Shown: positions 15,870 to 24,937, counted from the stretch's first letter. The stretch is DNA of 36,344 bases from Gammaproteobacteria bacterium (GCA_028821125.1 JAPPHD010000160.1:1-36344); one strand, 5' to 3'. The notes: generated by a model not told the origin, from the letters alone. Translations and numbers: made by a program.

Positions 15870-16606
15870 CCGTCGGCGTCGTGATACCGGCGCACAACGA
15901 GGAAGACAATATCGGCGTCGTCGTCGAAGCGCTGCTGGAACTGTGCACGGAGGACGGAAAACCCGTCATCGACGACGTCGTGGTTTGCGACAACGGTTCG
16001 ACCGACGCCACCGCGCAAATCGCGCAACAGGCCGGCGCCCGGATTGCTCCAGAACCGAAATTGGGCTACGGGTCCGCGTGCCTGGCTGCAATCGTTGCGC
16101 TACATCCCGTGGATGTGGTCCTCTTCGTCGATGGCGACCGGTCGTTCGACATCGGCCAGTCCCTGCGGCTGCTCGCGGCCATCGGCGCAGGCGCCGATCT
16201 GGCGATCGGTTCCAGGACCCTCGGAAAACGCGAACGCGGCGCGCTGTCCGTGCCGCAGCGGGCCGGCAACCTGGTGGCGGGCTGGATGATCCGGCTGCTC
16301 TGGGGGCACCGGGTCACGGATCTCGGGCCGTTCCGCGCGATCCGCGCCGACGCGCTTCAGCGCCTCCGGATGCGGGATGGCGCATACGGTTGGACGGTTG
16401 AGATGCAGATCAAGGCGATTCAGGCCAATATGAAGGTGACTGAAATCGCCGTCGACACCTACCGGCGAAGGTTTGGCAAATCAAAGGTCGGTGGAACCCT
16501 GAAGGGTGTCATCGGTGCGAGCGTTGGCATCCTTTCCATGATCCTGCGGCTGTGGTTGCATGGTTCCGCTCGACGTACCGGCGGAAGAGACCGCGAAAGA
16601 CCGTGA
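15854..16606 (+). CDS. GT2 glycosyltransferase, polyprenyl-phosphate mannose/glucose synthase-like
   Basis: This 250-aa GT-A enzyme transfers a sugar from a nucleotide donor, most likely to polyprenyl phosphate as DPM1-type enzymes do. Motifs seen are VVIPAHNEEDNI (nucleotide binding), VCDNGSTDAT, the DxD-like FVDGDRS at about residue 95, GSR and the acceptor-side region DLGPFRAIR. The C-terminus has one hydrophobic stretch (about 220-236) that may sit on the membrane. I chose the ATG at 15854 because the glycosyltransferase fold begins directly after it; an upstream ATG would add 39 residues of shadow-like sequence. Its start overlaps the GT-C gene by 16 bases, which suggests coupled expression and a donor-maker/user pair. 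Confidence 0.87.
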   Translation: MYGNLTVGVVIPAHNEEDNIGVVVEALLELCTEDGKPVIDDVVVCDNGSTDATAQIAQQAGARIAPEPKLGYGSACLAAIVALHPVDVVLFVDGDRSFDIGQSLRLLAAIGAGADLAIGSRTLGKRERGALSVPQRAGNLVAGWMIRLLWGHRVTDLGPFRAIRADALQRLRMRDGAYGWTVEMQIKAIQANMKVTEIAVDTYRRRFGKSKVGGTLKGVIGASVGILSMILRLWLHGSARRTGGRDRERP

Positions 16607-16621
16607 ACCGCCGATGCGTCC

Positions 16622-16650
16622 TTGACCCGCAAAGTACGATCCATTGCTAT
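16622..16650 (+). promoter_or_regulatory. Candidate sigma-70-type promoter for the hydrolase/MetE-like operon
   Basis: TTGACC (16622-16627) and TGCTAT (16645-16650) are spaced by 17 bases, about 50 bases before the hydrolase start. A small GC hairpin (CCCGCC/GGCGGG, 16667-16679) lies in the predicted leader. Motif match only. Confidence 0.45.
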
Positions 16651-16702
16651 TGAAACAGCTTGAATGCCCGCCCGGCGGGAGCATCATGACGAGGAACCGG
16701 AA

Positions 16703-17821
16703 ATGACAGCCTGGAAAAAAGAATTCGTCTCATCGCTATCGCCGACCGCTCCGCGCAACGGTGCGGGCTATTGTCCCTGTCAGGGGCTGTACTTCTCGCC
16801 GGCCCGCTCCAGACCGCGGACGGCACTGATCGCCACCCACTACAACGTGGATTTCAGCGAGCACTACCTCGGCGAGTTCATGGCCGCGCGGGGCTTCGGC
16901 TTTCTCGGCTGGAACACGCGCTTTCGCGGCAACGAGGGCTTTTTTCTTCTGGAGCATGCGCTCATCGACATCGGCGTCGGCGTGCGCTGGCTGAAAGAGC
17001 AGGCGGGGGTCGACCGGGTTGTCATTCTCGGCAACTCCGGCGGCGGGTCGCTGATGGGCGCCTATCAATCCCAGGCTCAGGGCGTAACCATGACGCCGAC
17101 TCCCGGGCTGACCCTCCCCGACGAACTGCACGACCTCATTGAAGCGGACTTCTACATCTCGCTGTGCTCCCACCTGGGCCGGCCGGAAGTGCTCACCGAC
17201 TGGTTCGACCCGTCCATCGTGGACGAAACCGACCCGGTGAGCGTGGACGAGTCGCTGAACATGTACAACACCGGCAACGGGCCGCCGTATTCCGCCGAGT
17301 TCATCGCCCGCTACCGTGCGGCTCAGAAGGCGCGCAACCACCGCATCACCGCCTGGTGCCACGCCGAGCTGGAACGGCTGCGCGATGCCGGCCTGTTCGA
17401 CCGCGCGTTCAACATGTATCGCACCTGGGCGGACCTGCGCCTGATGGACGGCGCCATCGATCCTTCCAACCGGGAGGTGGGCCGCTGTTACCTGGGGGAT
17501 CCGAAGAAAGCCAACTTTTCGCCGCGGGGTATCGGGCTGGTAAACACCTTGCGCACCTGGCTTTCGATGTGGAGCCTGGCAGACTCCCACTGTCGGGGCG
17601 CCCCGCATCTGAACCGCATCGCCCTGCCAGCCCTGGTGGTGCAGAGCGACGGGGATACCGGCGTGTTCCCGGGCGATGCGCGGGCCATCCACGATGCGCT
17701 GGGCTCCGACGACAAGCGCCTGGAAATGATCGTCGGAGATCACTACCTGCAGACCCCGGCAAACGCCCGGGACGGCGTGGCGGACATGCTGACCGACTGG
17801 CTGCATGCCCGGGGCGCTTGA
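16703..17821 (+). CDS. Alpha/beta-hydrolase fold protein
   Basis: This 372-aa cytosolic hydrolase has the nucleophile elbow VVILGNSGGGSLMGA with S112. An acid follows in VVQSDGDTGVFPGD (about residue 315) and the histidine in IVGDHYLQTPA near the C-terminus, giving a Ser-Asp-His triad. A long insertion (about residues 125-280) forms a lid and holds tryptophans and a YNTGNGPPYS loop. The ATG at 16703 is preceded by gaggaa at proper spacing. It opens a unit with the MetE-like gene 13 bases downstream and the M23 gene after that. Substrate unknown; similar proteins turn up near Rieske and amidase clusters, so an ester or amide of the same compound family is possible. Confidence 0.85.
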   Translation: MTAWKKEFVSSLSPTAPRNGAGYCPCQGLYFSPARSRPRTALIATHYNVDFSEHYLGEFMAARGFGFLGWNTRFRGNEGFFLLEHALIDIGVGVRWLKEQAGVDRVVILGNSGGGSLMGAYQSQAQGVTMTPTPGLTLPDELHDLIEADFYISLCSHLGRPEVLTDWFDPSIVDETDPVSVDESLNMYNTGNGPPYSAEFIARYRAAQKARNHRITAWCHAELERLRDAGLFDRAFNMYRTWADLRLMDGAIDPSNREVGRCYLGDPKKANFSPRGIGLVNTLRTWLSMWSLADSHCRGAPHLNRIALPALVVQSDGDTGVFPGDARAIHDALGSDDKRLEMIVGDHYLQTPANARDGVADMLTDWLHARGA

Positions 17822-17834
17822 AGCGGGCCGGGCG

Positions 17835-18887
17835 ATGAGCGGCGGACGCGCGAAGTATCCCGAGTTGCCGGTTGGGCTGGTGGGCAGCTACTCCCAGCCG
17901 GGCTGGCTGATCGACCGCCAGCGGCTGGGGGAGCGCCTGCCGCCGCGGGTGCTGCTTGACGCGCTGTGGCAGGTTGCGCCGGAGTGTCTGGAAGAAGCGA
18001 AGAACGACGCCACCATACTGGCGCTACAAGACCAGCACCGCGCCGGGGCCGATATCGTGACGGACGGCGAGATGCGCCGGGAAAGCTATTCCAACAGGTT
18101 CTCCAACTCGCTTGACGGGATAGACATCGACAACCCCGGTGAAGCCCTCGACCGCACCGGAAAGATGGTTCCGGTACCCAGGGTGACCGGCGAGGTCGGC
18201 CGCCGCGCGCCGGTGGAGGCGGCATTCGTTCCGTTTCTCCGAGCCCACACCGACAGGCTGCTGAAGGTCACGCTGCCGGGCCCGTTCACGATGACCCAGC
18301 AAGCCCGGAACGAGTATTACCCGAGCGATGGGGACCTGGCTATGGCCTATGCAGAAGCGGTGAACGAGGAAGTGCGGGACCTGTTCGCCGCCGGGGCGGA
18401 TATCGTGCAACTGGATGAACCGTACGTTCAGGCCCGGCCGGAGGCGGCCCGGGAATACGCCGTACCCGCCATCGACCGGGCGCTCGAGGGCGCCACCGGC
18501 CGTACCGCACTGCATGTCTGTTTCGGTTACGGCAAGCATGTGAAAGATAAGCCGGACGGGTATGCGTTTCTCGAAGAGTTGAACCGGTGCGCGGTGGAGG
18601 AGGTCTCACTGGAGTGTGCGCAGCCGAAGTTGAAGATGGACCTGCTGTCCTTGTTGCCGGACAAGACCGTGCATGTCGGCGTACTTGATTTGCGGGATAC
18701 CAGCGTCGAATCGCCGCACGATGTGGCGGGCCGCATTCGAGCGGCACTCGAGGTGATTCCCGCGGAGCGGATGATCGTGGCACCCGACTGCGGCATGAAA
18801 TACCTCGCGCGGGATGTGGCCTACGGCAAGTTGCGCAACATGGTGCTGGGTCGGGATCTGGTGTTGGCTGATGGCTCAGGACACTAG
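17835..18887 (+). CDS. MetE C-terminal-like zinc methyltransferase (cobalamin-independent methionine synthase family)
   Basis: This 350-aa TIM barrel matches the catalytic C-terminal half of MetE without the N-terminal barrel. The zinc ligands are in place: H227 and C229 in ALHVCFGYGKH, E260 in SLECAQ, and C319 in VAPDCGMKYL. Substrate-side motifs include IVTDGEMRRE (about 74-83), the strand TLPGPFTM (146-153) and IVQLDEP with D194. Stand-alone forms transfer methyl groups from folates or other donors to a thiol, or act in catabolic demethylation. I chose the ATG at 17835, just past the hydrolase stop; a start at 17805 would overlap that gene by 17 bases. The stop abuts the next ATG (TAGATG). 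Confidence 0.88.
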   Translation: MSGGRAKYPELPVGLVGSYSQPGWLIDRQRLGERLPPRVLLDALWQVAPECLEEAKNDATILALQDQHRAGADIVTDGEMRRESYSNRFSNSLDGIDIDNPGEALDRTGKMVPVPRVTGEVGRRAPVEAAFVPFLRAHTDRLLKVTLPGPFTMTQQARNEYYPSDGDLAMAYAEAVNEEVRDLFAAGADIVQLDEPYVQARPEAAREYAVPAIDRALEGATGRTALHVCFGYGKHVKDKPDGYAFLEELNRCAVEEVSLECAQPKLKMDLLSLLPDKTVHVGVLDLRDTSVESPHDVAGRIRAALEVIPAERMIVAPDCGMKYLARDVAYGKLRNMVLGRDLVLADGSGH

Positions 18888-19928
18888 ATGACGACGACGC
18901 AGGGTCGAGCCTGGAAGTTCGCGACCGCCGGGCTGACGACTGTCTCGCTTGTTCTGCTGTTTTCCCTTCGATATGTGGGGTTGTACAGCCACCAGGCGCT
19001 GGCGGTGGTTCTGGTCGCCGGCCTGCTGTGGGTGATTCTGGGCCGGGGCGGACTGGCGTGGAAAGGCCGATTGCGGTCGGGGCTGCGGCGCGCGTCCTGG
19101 CTGAACCGCAATCGTGCAGAGATCGCTGACACCCTGGGTCGGGCGGGTTTCTGGACAATCGCCACTGTCGCGTGCCTCTGGGTGTTTCCCCGGTCAACGG
19201 ATTTGCTGCCGATCATGGCCGCAGTGGGTGGAATCGGCGTGCTCCGGGTCGCAGCTACATTCGTCGCCCCGCCAGGTTCAAACCGGCCGGTCGCTTTCGT
19301 GATGGTCGTTGCCGCGACACTGCTGCTCTTCGATCTGGGCCGTTCGTTCCAGCGTGACGAAGCCTCGATGCAGATAGCGCCGCCTTTCAACGGTGAATGG
19401 CTTGTGGTTCAGGGAGGTCCGAGCCCGCTGCAGAATCACCACCTTTCGGCATACAACCAGCACTTCGCCGTCGATCTCGTTCGGCTGGTGGACGGCTACA
19501 TATTCGACAGCTCCGGGGAGACGGAGGGAAATGCAGCGCTTTACGGGTGGGACCAGCCGCTGCTGTCTCCGGCCGATGGCCGGATCGCCTTCACGCGAGA
19601 TGACATGGAGGATGCCGATGGCGCCGGAACGGTGGACGAATCGGCGGATGCGGCGGGGAACCAGATCGTCATCGAACTCGACAACGGCCTGTTCGTGCTG
19701 CTCGCTCACCTGCAACACGGGTCTGTTCGCGTGCGAGAGGGAGACCCCGTCCGGGTCGGGGATGAACTGGCCCGCATCGGCAACTCGGGCAACACGACAT
19801 TGCCGCACCTTCATCTGCAGGTTCAAACCCATGTCGATATTTGGGATCCAGACAACCTGTCGGTTCCATTCGCTTTCGACACGGATGGGCGGGTGCCCAT
19901 TCGGAACGACCGCATCCGCGGTAGATAA
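18888..19928 (+). CDS. Membrane-anchored M23 (LytM) family peptidase
   Basis: This 346-aa protein has four hydrophobic segments (about residues 13-32, 37-52, 88-123 and 134-150) and then an M23 domain facing the periplasm. The metal motif HxxxD is QHFAVD (H192, D196) and HxH is LPHLHL (H307, H309); H274 lies in LLAHLQHG. These match active LytM-type endopeptidases, which cut peptidoglycan cross-bridges. A biotinyl-lipoyl-like strand pattern (EGDPVRVGDELARIGNSGN) precedes the HxH, as usual. It begins at the base after the MetE-like stop, so it shares that transcript, though no functional link is obvious. The number of membrane segments is larger than in typical LytM proteins. Confidence 0.88.
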   Translation: MTTTQGRAWKFATAGLTTVSLVLLFSLRYVGLYSHQALAVVLVAGLLWVILGRGGLAWKGRLRSGLRRASWLNRNRAEIADTLGRAGFWTIATVACLWVFPRSTDLLPIMAAVGGIGVLRVAATFVAPPGSNRPVAFVMVVAATLLLFDLGRSFQRDEASMQIAPPFNGEWLVVQGGPSPLQNHHLSAYNQHFAVDLVRLVDGYIFDSSGETEGNAALYGWDQPLLSPADGRIAFTRDDMEDADGAGTVDESADAAGNQIVIELDNGLFVLLAHLQHGSVRVREGDPVRVGDELARIGNSGNTTLPHLHLQVQTHVDIWDPDNLSVPFAFDTDGRVPIRNDRIRGR

Positions 19929-19971
19929 CAACTGTTGCGAAGGGCAGCTTGTATCACGCAACGAGCCGATG

Positions 19972-19999
19972 TTGTTGGTCCGGCCCCAAGGGGTAAAAT
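19972..19999 (+). promoter_or_regulatory. Candidate promoter of the nuclease-ATPase pair
   Basis: TTGTTG (19972-19977) and TAAAAT (19994-19999) are spaced by 16 bases in the 110-base gap before the metallophosphoesterase gene. This leaves a leader of about 30 bases before the TTG start. Motif match only. Confidence 0.45.
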
Positions 20000-20038
20000 C
20001 TCGATTCGTTCGCATGACGCCGTATTCGGATTCCCGCA

Positions 20039-21313
20039 TTGAAAATCCTCGCCGTTGGCGACATACACCTGGGGCGTACGCCGTCCCGTCTGCCGTCCGA
20101 ACTGGCGGAACGTGCCAAGGAGTTCGGCCCGGCGGAAGCCTGGCGACGGTCCGTTGACAAGGCTCTGGAGTGCGGCGTGCGCGCGGTCCTGCTCGCAGGC
20201 GACGTGGTGGAGCGGGAAGACGACTTTTTCGAAGCCTATCGGGAGCTGTCCAGCGGTGTGGAACGGCTGACGGAAAAGGGCGTGGAAGTCATTGGCGTTG
20301 CCGGTAACCACGACGTAAAGGTGCTGCCTCGCCTGGCAAATCAGATTCCGTCATTTCGGCTGCTCGGGGCGGGCGGCGAATGGCAACCGCACTCGATTGC
20401 GGAAAAGGACGAGAGGGTCTGTATCTGGGGTTGGTCGTTTCCGCAGCGCGCGGTAACTGGAAGTCCGCTGCCGGGAGTGCCGTTCGACAGGAAACCGGGC
20501 ATCAATCTCGGATTGCTGCATTGCGACCGCGATGGCGGGTCTAGTCCTTATGCGCCGGTCAACACGTCGGAACTCAATCACGCTGGACTCGACGGCTGGC
20601 TGCTCGGTCACATTCACAAGCCGGACAATCTGACCGCGGATTCGCTGAGTGGCTATCTCGGTAGCGTTTCCGGATTGGACCCCGGAGAGCCGGGACAGCA
20701 TGGACCCTGGTTAATCAAAGTCGAGTCGGCACGGGTTGCTCGGGTGGAGCAGATTCCGCTGGCACCACTTCGGTGGGAGACACTGACCGTCGATCTCAGT
20801 GAATTGGGATCAGCGGTAGAAGCCAAGGATCGCCTACTGACCCAGACACGGTGGCTTGATGAAAGTGTCTCCGTTTCAGCGGGTGCGTCCAATGCAGTTG
20901 GGTTGCGGGTTGTACTTGCCGGCCGTACTCGCTTCGGTGCATCGGCCCGAGCCGAAATCGACTCCGAAGACCGGGAAGACGTCTATCGAGGTTCAGGGAA
21001 CCGTCGCTATTTCATCGAGACTATCGTTTCCGATACGCGACCGGAAATCGATCTCGGGGAACTTGCCAGGCGCGCGGACCCACCAGGATTGCTGGCGAGG
21101 CGGTTGCTCTGGTTGGAAGAGCCTGAAGGACACCATGAACGCGATCGTCTGGTCGCGCTTGCCCGGGGAAGGCTCGAGGGCCTGGTGAACGATCCAGTTT
21201 GGAATGACCTACACGACGAAGGTGCCTTGGAACCCAATCCTGTCGAACGGCTGCGGGAAGCCGGATTTCGGGCGTTGGAGCAACTGTTGACACAGACACC
21301 GGAACTCGGTTGA
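20039..21313 (+). CDS. Mre11/SbcD-like metallophosphoesterase nuclease
   Basis: This 424-aa calcineurin-like phosphoesterase should process DNA ends or hairpins with its ATPase partner. Metal ligands are visible: D8/H10 in VGDIHLGR, D55 in LLAGDVVER, N90-H91-D92 in AGNHDV, H161 in GLLHCDRD, and H191/H193 in LLGHIHKPD. The C-terminal 180 residues form the capping and partner-binding part. The start appears to be TTG, since MKILAVGDIH must begin there and no nearby ATG is in frame. The stop overlaps the ATPase ATG (TGATG). It resembles SbcD and also YhaO of Bacillus; which of the two families it belongs to is decided by the partner. Base composition is visibly less GC-rich than the catabolic operon, hinting at transfer. 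Confidence 0.88.
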   Translation: MKILAVGDIHLGRTPSRLPSELAERAKEFGPAEAWRRSVDKALECGVRAVLLAGDVVEREDDFFEAYRELSSGVERLTEKGVEVIGVAGNHDVKVLPRLANQIPSFRLLGAGGEWQPHSIAEKDERVCIWGWSFPQRAVTGSPLPGVPFDRKPGINLGLLHCDRDGGSSPYAPVNTSELNHAGLDGWLLGHIHKPDNLTADSLSGYLGSVSGLDPGEPGQHGPWLIKVESARVARVEQIPLAPLRWETLTVDLSELGSAVEAKDRLLTQTRWLDESVSVSAGASNAVGLRVVLAGRTRFGASARAEIDSEDREDVYRGSGNRRYFIETIVSDTRPEIDLGELARRADPPGLLARRLLWLEEPEGHHERDRLVALARGRLEGLVNDPVWNDLHDEGALEPNPVERLREAGFRALEQLLTQTPELG

Positions 21314-24300
21314 TGCATCTCGTCCGCCTGCGAATCGATACGTTGCCGGGGATAGAACCGGGTTTTATTTTCGAGGCGCCCGGCAACCGGGTGAACCTTG
21401 TCACCGGCCCCAATGCGGTGGGCAAGAGCAGTCTGGTGCGGGCTTTGGGATATGTTCTGCGTGGCGCTCGGAAAGGGGATCCACCGGCGCTTTCCCTTTC
21501 GGCCGAATTCAGGCACGACGAGACGCGCTGGAACGTGCGTCGCAGCGGTAGCCAGGTACTCTGGACCCGCAACGGCGAGACAGTTGCCGCCCCGAGTTTA
21601 CCGGGCGCGGATCAGATCGGGCTTTGCCTCCTCAGTGTCGATAGCCTGCTTGCCGGCGAAACGACGGATGATGAGTTGGCTGCGGAGCTTCAGCGTAGCC
21701 TCCGTGGCGGATTCGACCTGGACGCGCCTCGTGTCCGGATCAGCAGGAACATCGGCCGGGCGGAAAAGAAAGCCTTGAGTACGGCGAGGAGAGCGCTGGC
21801 GGAAGTGGAAACCAAGTACGAACACCTGCGCCGGCAGGAGACCGAGCTTCCGGGGTTGGCGCAACAGATAAGCAAGGCGGAGTCAGCCAGGGAAGAGTGC
21901 AGCCGGTTGCACACCGCGATGCGACTGTGCAAAGCCGCTGAACAGCGCAAGAAGTGTGAGTACAACCTCGCCGAGTTTCCTGCGGCGTTGGGTAGCTTGA
22001 AAGGCGATGAAGTGGATCGGGTGAGCGGCCTGGATGCCGAAGTTGTCAATCTGCGAAACAACTTGAGGTTGGAGGAGGAAAAACTCGCTTCAGCGAATGA
22101 GGATCATCGGCGAACCGGATTGCAAGATTCCTGCCCAACGACCGAAGAAGTCGAGGTTATTGGGAAGTGCCTGCAACGGATGTCATTGGATCTGGCGAAA
22201 CGGGCAACCGCACGGACTGCACTGGCCAACGCGGAATCGGCAGTGCAACGCGCGGTGGTCGAGTTCGATGGCACTGGGCAGATCCCCAGGCTCGACCCGG
22301 ACAGCCTTAGGCGCGGCGAAGAAATCGCCGAACCGCTCATAGCGGCACGTGCCAGGCGCAAAGAGCTGGAACAACTTATCGTGATGAGCGGCGAAGCTCC
22401 TGAAGAGCCGGAGATCCAACGGCTGCAGAGCGGAGTCAACGCGCTGCGAACTTGGTTGACGGATGTGTCCGGTGCCGGGCGAGGAGTGCTGACTGCAAGC
22501 CGAGGATTCCGCCTCACTCTGTGGACGGCGCTTGTCGGCGCTGCCATCGCTGTGTTGATGGCTTTTCTGGAGCGAGCGTTCGCGGCAGTGGGAGGTGCTG
22601 CGGCTGCGATGGTCGCGTCCGTTGCAGCGCTGATTCTTCTTTACAGACACTCGCACGCCGCTCGACCGGTCAGTGAAAGAGCCCGGCGTGAATTTGAGGA
22701 ATCCGGATTGGAGCCGCCAGGAACCTGGAGCACCTCCGCCGTGCGAGAGCACCTCTCAAGCGAAGTGGAAAGCCGGCTGAACGAGTTATTGCTGCAACGG
22801 GAACGGGCGGGGCGCGTCAAACAACTTCAAGTTCAGCTCGAGGAAGTAGCAACCGAAGAGAATGCGCTCGAAGCAAAGCGCAAGTCGTTCGGCGCGGAAT
22901 TGGGTTTCGACCCCTCGATGCCACTCACCGGGCTCAACCGTTTTTTGCGGCTCTGCGTGCAATTGGAAGATGCACGCTCAAGGCGCGACGACTGCCGGAC
23001 CGAGCTTGAACAAATCGACCGGGATATTGCCTCTGTCGGTAAGCGAATCAGTGACTTTCTAGACCGGTGGCGACTCGATGAAGAACCGAGTGCGTTGGCT
23101 GACGGCGCTGGGCTGGAGGGCGACCTGCTGCAGATTTTGTTCGACGGCCTGAGAAAACGATTGGCCGATGCCGCTTCGGCAAGAAACCGGATTCGGATTG
23201 GCGACGCGGAGATACGGTCGTTGCGGAAACGGTTGGGTGAGGCAAAAGACGAAATCCGAGGCTTGTTCGAAGACGTCGGATTGCGAATTGGAGATCGGGA
23301 ATCACTGACGAGGCTCATTGAGAAGCGCGAACCCTGGCAGGATGCGCGTAGCGCTGTCGACCAGGCACGGGGATACGAGCGGCAGCTACGTGAGCAACTT
23401 GGGGAGCACCCCGAACTGGTTCAACTTGCCAATGGGGACCGAACGAGTGAACTGCAGGCCCTCCTGGGGGTGGCGAAAGTTCAGGCCGACGAGTACACAA
23501 CGTTGGTGGAAAGACGGACGGAAATCGAGACCAGGCTTGACGAAGCCGGTTCTGAGAGCAGGCTTGAAAAAGTACTCGCCGGCGTCAGACGGGCACGGGA
23601 GGCCCTTGCGGAGAAGCTCGATGAGGCCTTGCATCACGATGCAGCCGAATTGCTGCTTGACGACGTTGAAGCCGCGTTCAAGTCACAACATGAACCACAA
23701 GTATTGCGGCGCGCCCGGGCGCTATTTTCCGAGGCAACCGGCTATGCGTTCACCCTCGAGCTCGACGAGGATGGTTTCCGGTCCGACGACAAGCGGCTGA
23801 ATTGCCGGAGGTCTTTGGGAGAACTGTCCTCGGGTACTCGAATGCAGCTATTGCTCTCCTTGCGGCTGGCTTGGACGGAAGCAAGGGAACAGGACGGTGA
23901 ATCGCTGCCGCTGTTTCTCGACGAGGCGCTGACCACCAGCGACGAGAACCGCTTCAAGGTAATGGCCAACAGTCTTGAGCGATTGGCCGAAGCGCAGGAT
24001 CGGCAGATCTTCTATCTCACAGCCCGAATGCAGGACGCGGCGCTGTGGCAGGACGTGACCGGTAGGCGGCCACCGGTAGTGGACTTGGCTCAGGTGCGTT
24101 TCGCGCAACAGACACGAACGGCTGAGAATTATCGAGTCGAACGACCGCCGCCGCTTCCTGGACCGAAGCATTCAAGCGCCGAAGACTATGCCGTCCGGCT
24201 AGGTGTAACCCCGTTTGACCCGCGCGTGCCCGAAGGGACGACCCACCTGTTTTACCTGCTGCGCGACGACCTGGATTTACTCTACCGCTTGATGAGCCGC

Positions 24301-24774
24301 TGGCACATCGAAAGCGTGGGCCAGCTTGAGCAGCTGTTGAACAGCAGCGCGGCGTCCGGTGCCGTTTCCGATGCGGTAGTGCGTGACAGGCTGGTACAAA
24401 GATGCCGCACCATTCGCACCTGGTCGAACTTGTGGCGCCAGGGCCGGGGCCGAGCGATCGACCGAGGTACACTCGAGAAGTGTGGCGCAGTGTCGGGCGT
24501 GTTCATCGACAGGGTCACCGACCTTGCGCAAAAACTGGGAGGCGAGGGCGCGGCGCTCGTGGAGGCGTTGCGCAGGCGGCAAGTGTCGCGATTCCCCACC
24601 GGTAAAATCGACGATCTCGAACGATGGTTGCTGGCTGAAGGATTCACGGACGAACGCGACACGCTGTCGGCCGAAGAACGCCGGCGGCTTGTCCTACAAC
24701 AAACGGCGCCTGAAACGGACGCAGCAGCGACCGACACTAATGCGGTTGTGACTTGGCTGGAAGCTGCTCTATGA
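21313..24774 (+). CDS. Rad50/SbcC/YhaN-like SMC-type ATPase with membrane hairpin and extra C-terminal region
   Basis: This 1153-aa protein has Walker A at the N-terminus (TGPNAVGKSSL, K38), then long coiled coil. Two adjacent hydrophobic helices (about residues 398-445) are broken by a short charged turn (FLERAF), a feature of YhaN-like proteins and not of SbcC. A second coiled-coil arm leads to the ABC signature LGELSSGTRMQ (about 834-844) and Walker B LPLFLDEALTTSD (about 865-877). After the ATPase head come about 240 more residues (from about 910) without a counterpart I know in SbcC or YhaN; they include helical segments such as IDDLERWLLAEGFTDERD. No zinc-hook CxxC is seen at the coiled-coil apex. 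It is coupled to the nuclease. A DNA repair or phage-defence role is an inference. Confidence 0.88.
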   Translation: MHLVRLRIDTLPGIEPGFIFEAPGNRVNLVTGPNAVGKSSLVRALGYVLRGARKGDPPALSLSAEFRHDETRWNVRRSGSQVLWTRNGETVAAPSLPGADQIGLCLLSVDSLLAGETTDDELAAELQRSLRGGFDLDAPRVRISRNIGRAEKKALSTARRALAEVETKYEHLRRQETELPGLAQQISKAESAREECSRLHTAMRLCKAAEQRKKCEYNLAEFPAALGSLKGDEVDRVSGLDAEVVNLRNNLRLEEEKLASANEDHRRTGLQDSCPTTEEVEVIGKCLQRMSLDLAKRATARTALANAESAVQRAVVEFDGTGQIPRLDPDSLRRGEEIAEPLIAARARRKELEQLIVMSGEAPEEPEIQRLQSGVNALRTWLTDVSGAGRGVLTASRGFRLTLWTALVGAAIAVLMAFLERAFAAVGGAAAAMVASVAALILLYRHSHAARPVSERARREFEESGLEPPGTWSTSAVREHLSSEVESRLNELLLQRERAGRVKQLQVQLEEVATEENALEAKRKSFGAELGFDPSMPLTGLNRFLRLCVQLEDARSRRDDCRTELEQIDRDIASVGKRISDFLDRWRLDEEPSALADGAGLEGDLLQILFDGLRKRLADAASARNRIRIGDAEIRSLRKRLGEAKDEIRGLFEDVGLRIGDRESLTRLIEKREPWQDARSAVDQARGYERQLREQLGEHPELVQLANGDRTSELQALLGVAKVQADEYTTLVERRTEIETRLDEAGSESRLEKVLAGVRRAREALAEKLDEALHHDAAELLLDDVEAAFKSQHEPQVLRRARALFSEATGYAFTLELDEDGFRSDDKRLNCRRSLGELSSGTRMQLLLSLRLAWTEAREQDGESLPLFLDEALTTSDENRFKVMANSLERLAEAQDRQIFYLTARMQDAALWQDVTGRRPPVVDLAQVRFAQQTRTAENYRVERPPPLPGPKHSSAEDYAVRLGVTPFDPRVPEGTTHLFYLLRDDLDLLYRLMSRWHIESVGQLEQLLNSSAASGAVSDAVVRDRLVQRCRTIRTWSNLWRQGRGRAIDRGTLEKCGAVSGVFIDRVTDLAQKLGGEGAALVEALRRRQVSRFPTGKIDDLERWLLAEGFTDERDTLSAEERRRLVLQQTAPETDAAATDTNAVVTWLEAAL

Positions 24775-24937
24775 GACGAACAGCGCGTTGGGAAGTTCGT
24801 CCAGGATTTCGATGCCCTCGAGCGGCAGCAGCTTCGGAAGTTTGTAGAAGATATCTATCGTCCGGTGCTGGACAAGACGGTTGGCTTGCCGGCGAAAGCT
24901 GGCGGTTTCGCCACGACATCCACGACGGTTTGGGCGG

